This document shows, piece after piece, positions 61,538-64,000 of a DNA stretch of 64,000 nucleotides. Position 1 is the first letter of the stretch, and each line of letters starts with the position of its first letter. The translations under genes and the position numbers were made by a program. The notes beneath the pieces were generated by a model. The model made no database searches, was not told the origin of the DNA, and was given only the letters and a program-made list of their open reading frames with translations. The stretch is from Arthrobacter sp. AK04 (GTDB lineage Bacteria > Actinomycetota > Actinomycetes > Actinomycetales > Micrococcaceae): contig NZ_JAJOMC010000007.1 of assembly GCF_021129155.1 (NCBI RefSeq), positions 1 through 64,000 on the forward strand, given 5' to 3'.

Positions 61538-63670
61538 TCACAGGTCCATGAGCTGGTACCGCTCCTTCAGCGGACGCAGCACCTCCAAAGTTTCCTCGTA
61601 GTTCTCCGACAACTTACCGAACTCGTTAGCGCGCTGGAATTCGCGGATCAGGAGTTTTCGCTCGACGTCAAAGTTGATTGGTGCATCGGCGGGCGGCACT
61701 GCAAGGTAGTCAAAAATGACTGCGTGCGTTTTGCCTTCCGCGCGCCGCAGCAGTCGCCCGCGACGCTGAATGAATTGGCGAGGATTCGAGCTGCTGGCGA
61801 GCAAATAGCCCAATCGTGCATCAGGGATATCAACGCCCTCATCGAGGCATTTCATTGCTGCAAGGATCCGAAGGTCGTTGCCGGAGCTGAACCTCCGTAG
61901 TAGTTCCCTGCGTTTGTGAGGTGGCGTTTCGCCAATGAATTCGTGAACCGAGAGTCGTAGGCCGTTGCCGATCATTCCCATGACTTCGGAGAGCTGCTTT
62001 TCGCCGGTAACTTCACCGAACGGTCGAGGCCGGTTGCCTTCACCGCAATAGACCAGCTGGAACCAATCGTCGCGGTGTTCCTTCAAGTCCGCTTCGAGAG
62101 CCGCCACTTTGCCCTGGGCATGCCCAAGTATGTTGGCTCGATCGCGTAATAGTCGGCCGAGTGCCGAGTCGTCATGAGTGTCCGCGATACTTTCGCCTGA
62201 AGCGATTCGTCGGGCAATCTGCCCGGTTAGGTCGACATAGTGTTCAGTTTCGTTTGGGGTAAGTTCGACCAGGCGGGGGTAGTAGTGGTAGCGGGTGAGC
62301 GCCCCCATGGCTATGGCCTGACCCATCGGCAATTCGAAGATGATCTCGCCGAAGTACTCGACGAGTTCATCGGTGCCTTCGTCGTCGAACCATCGCTCAG
62401 GTGTGGCGGATAGGGCTAAGCGGTACGTTGCATTTGTCGGTAACGCAGCCAAGTTCGTTGACGACCCTAGGTTGTGCGCCTCGTCGGCTATCACGAAAAG
62501 GTGCTGCGAGATGCGGGAGAGCACTGACTGGAACTTCGCACCTGCGAAAGAGGAGTTCGTAGCCACCATTAAGACTAACGGTCGTTGGCCCATTCGGAGG
62601 GATGTCAATTGGCTTTCGACAATCGGCTGCCACTTCTTGCTGTTGTCGTAGATTGCGATGGGTTTAACACCGAACTCCTCGACCTCTGTAATCCATTGGT
62701 CGACCAGATGCAGCTGGGGCGCAACAATCACTATCACAAGCGGCTGTTCGTGTTCCCTAAGGGCGTTACTGAGTTGGGTGGCGGCGATCATTGCTGTCTT
62801 GGTTTTGCCCGTACCGGTCGCCATCTTGAGAATGCCCCGGCCTTGATTCCGCAGCCAGGATTCGACAGCCTCCCGTTGGTAATCACGGACCGTCAGCCAA
62901 CTGGGAATGGCGAGATGGTGCGGCTCTGAAGTCTCTACTGGAGCAGGAGTTAGGGCTGTGTCCCGTCCTGGCAGGGTTGCTTTCGGACGCTCGTTAGCTA
63001 GCTTAAGCAAACGTTCGCGCGCCACATCAGGGAACGGCTGGACGCTCAGGGTTGGCGTTTGGTTGGACCAAAGCGCCTGGAAGTCGTCCTCCAGCTGGAG
63101 TGCTCGCGCGCCGTCGCCAGGCACCCATCCCTGGTACACCTCAACTGATTCGAAGTTCGCCATCAGGCCGCCATAGGTTTCGTTGCTGCTACCCGTGAAA
63201 CCAACCAGGTCACCTTGATCGTCGCGGAATACGCCGATTTTCTCGTGATAGATGCCGATCCGGCCTTCCTGCTCTACGAATGCCAGCATGATGTCCAACC
63301 GACCTTCCGCGATAAGCCGCCCTAGCAATCCCAAGCCCTCTAGCACAGCATCAGAATCTTCCGAATCAAGCTCACGCACCGTGGCGCGCTCGATAACATC
63401 GCGCAGATCATAGCCCCGCTCGATGTCGACGATGTCGTCCTCGTTTAGATGCGGGGATGCGATAAGGCGCATCATCCCGCCACGCTCCGCGAACGTCTCG
63501 ATTCCCCTGGCGTACAAGGCCAGGCTGGTCGAGGTGAAGTAACCAACTGCGCGGCTGTAGCTGGACGCTACCGTAAAGGCCGGCACAAAGAAGTTTGCGA
63601 CTACATCTTGCCTATCACTGCGGTAGCGGTTACTTAGGTGCAGTGAGCGCAGACCTACCGGTGCGCCCAT
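61538..63670 (-). CDS. PLD-nuclease/SF2-helicase, phosphorothioation-system restriction enzyme type
   Basis: 710 residues. The N-terminal ~200 are a PLD-like nuclease: HEKIGVF with His142 and Lys144, then GFTGSSNET. SF2 helicase follows: MATGTGKT at 283-290, IADEAHNLG near 395, LSATPERW near 420 and QRRGRLLR near 650. It matches the family annotated as DNA phosphorothioation system restriction enzyme, believed to act on unmodified DNA. Start ATG 63670 shares a base with the upstream stop (TAATG). Likely the effector, with the SMC-like protein. Confidence 0.88.
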   Translation of the reverse strand: MGAPVGLRSLHLSNRYRSDRQDVVANFFVPAFTVASSYSRAVGYFTSTSLALYARGIETFAERGGMMRLIASPHLNEDDIVDIERGYDLRDVIERATVRELDSEDSDAVLEGLGLLGRLIAEGRLDIMLAFVEQEGRIGIYHEKIGVFRDDQGDLVGFTGSSNETYGGLMANFESVEVYQGWVPGDGARALQLEDDFQALWSNQTPTLSVQPFPDVARERLLKLANERPKATLPGRDTALTPAPVETSEPHHLAIPSWLTVRDYQREAVESWLRNQGRGILKMATGTGKTKTAMIAATQLSNALREHEQPLVIVIVAPQLHLVDQWITEVEEFGVKPIAIYDNSKKWQPIVESQLTSLRMGQRPLVLMVATNSSFAGAKFQSVLSRISQHLFVIADEAHNLGSSTNLAALPTNATYRLALSATPERWFDDEGTDELVEYFGEIIFELPMGQAIAMGALTRYHYYPRLVELTPNETEHYVDLTGQIARRIASGESIADTHDDSALGRLLRDRANILGHAQGKVAALEADLKEHRDDWFQLVYCGEGNRPRPFGEVTGEKQLSEVMGMIGNGLRLSVHEFIGETPPHKRRELLRRFSSGNDLRILAAMKCLDEGVDIPDARLGYLLASSSNPRQFIQRRGRLLRRAEGKTHAVIFDYLAVPPADAPINFDVERKLLIREFQRANEFGKLSENYEETLEVLRPLKERYQLMDL

Positions 63671-63999
63671 TAGAGCAGGTCCAGGATCTCGTCGACGTCA
63701 CCGCGGTGCTCCGGACGGTCACGGGTGTCCCCGGTATATATATGTTCGCGGAGGCTGATCAGAAGTTCGGCGATATCGTCGTCGCCGCGCTCTCGGTAAG
63801 CTCCGATTAGGCTTACAACGGGGCTAGACTCCGGCATTCCTAGGGCTGTGGCAAATGATCGGCGGGCGGCGTCGGGGTCGAGGGTCTGGGCTGCTCCGAT
63901 CAGGCTAAGAGCGTCCATAAGAGGCTGACCGACGGGCTCGCGAGTTGGCTCGAAACTGAAGTTACCGTCGTCCCCCATTATCAAGAAAACGTCTGTGCC
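63670..63999 (-). CDS. Partial ORF at window edge, first gene of the second dnd operon seen
   Basis: The frame MGDDGNFSFEPTREPVGQPL...DEILDLL ends at 63670, overlapping the helicase start. An ATG at 63978 (and a TTG at 63984) is possible, but codons upstream to 63999 remain open (GTDVFLIMGDD), so the gene may begin outside the window. No domain recognised; helical and acidic C-terminus (DDDIAELLISLREHI). Confidence 0.55.
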   Translation of the reverse strand, partial: GTDVFLIMGDDGNFSFEPTREPVGQPLMDALSLIGAAQTLDPDAARRSFATALGMPESSPVVSLIGAYRERGDDDIAELLISLREHIYTGDTRDRPEHRGDVDEILDLL

Positions 64000-64000
64000 A

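Noticed and set aside
58808-63999. Assignment as DndFGH
   Set aside because: Gene sizes, PLD-helicase architecture and the 54-residue ORF do not fit DndF, DndG or DndH.

Overview
The window is high-GC actinobacterial DNA. Gene content and protein style (two GntP/FadR sugar-acid loci, a GAF-type acetoin-regulator homologue beside a butanediol-type dehydrogenase, small SHOCT and DUF4383 proteins, a mycothiol-nitroreductase remnant) point to a soil Micrococcaceae such as Arthrobacter or Pseudarthrobacter; this is an inference from the proteins, with no rRNA or tRNA in the window to confirm it. The first ~120 bases are homopolymer-rich and look like unreliable contig-end sequence.

0.15-45.8 kb is mostly chromosomal. 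It starts with a gluconate operon (gntP, gntK, divergent gntR with three palindromes between them). Next come a BTAD regulator, an orphan cytochrome oxidase subunit I, a secreted lipase, a cold-shock protein, a flavin monooxygenase, an alpha/beta hydrolase and a VapBC toxin-antitoxin pair. A complete type I Wadjet system (jetABCD, 12.0-18.8 kb) follows; it is a plasmid-defence SMC complex with overlapping genes throughout. After it lie a SHOCT protein coupled to a Tat-exported multicopper oxidase, a frameshifted gamma-glutamyltransferase, a zinc dehydrogenase and a SnoaL-monooxygenase fusion with a divergent GAF regulator, a subtilase, PhoD phosphatase, a GerMN lipoprotein, a second GntP/FadR/SDR locus, a flavodoxin, a metallophosphoesterase, hemerythrin, HNH, VOC, beta-helix and SRPBCC proteins.

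43.3-45.85 kb is a cluster of four decayed genes: a DsbA-like nitroreductase, a truncated paralogue of the 25.7 kb regulator, a DeoR regulator, and a nucleoside deaminase that has lost its zinc site. The last two abut base to base, which marks a deletion junction. Immediately beyond, GC content falls and an island dedicated to DNA modification and conflict runs to the window end.

The island has three parts. (1) 46.3-49.1 kb is a tightly coupled cassette: a sigma-region-4-like HTH protein, a 36-residue mini-ORF that is a diverged copy of the start of the next gene, a GIY-YIG nuclease-like protein and a GHKL (MORC/Hsp90-type) ATPase. I do not recognise this as a described system, and it is the best candidate for something new. 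(2) 49.7-50.6 kb is a NYN-domain protein carrying two mutually compensating frameshifts. (3) 50.9-64.0 kb is a DNA phosphorothioation system: dndA divergent from dndBCDE and an associated methyltransferase, facing a second operon with an SMC-like ATPase, a small dnd-associated protein, a 54-residue ORF, a PLD-nuclease/SF2-helicase and a partial ORF. No DndFGH genes are present, so the second operon is the likely effector arm.

Several transcription units end in hairpins that share an ACGACGGCGG head, suggesting a terminator family in this genome.
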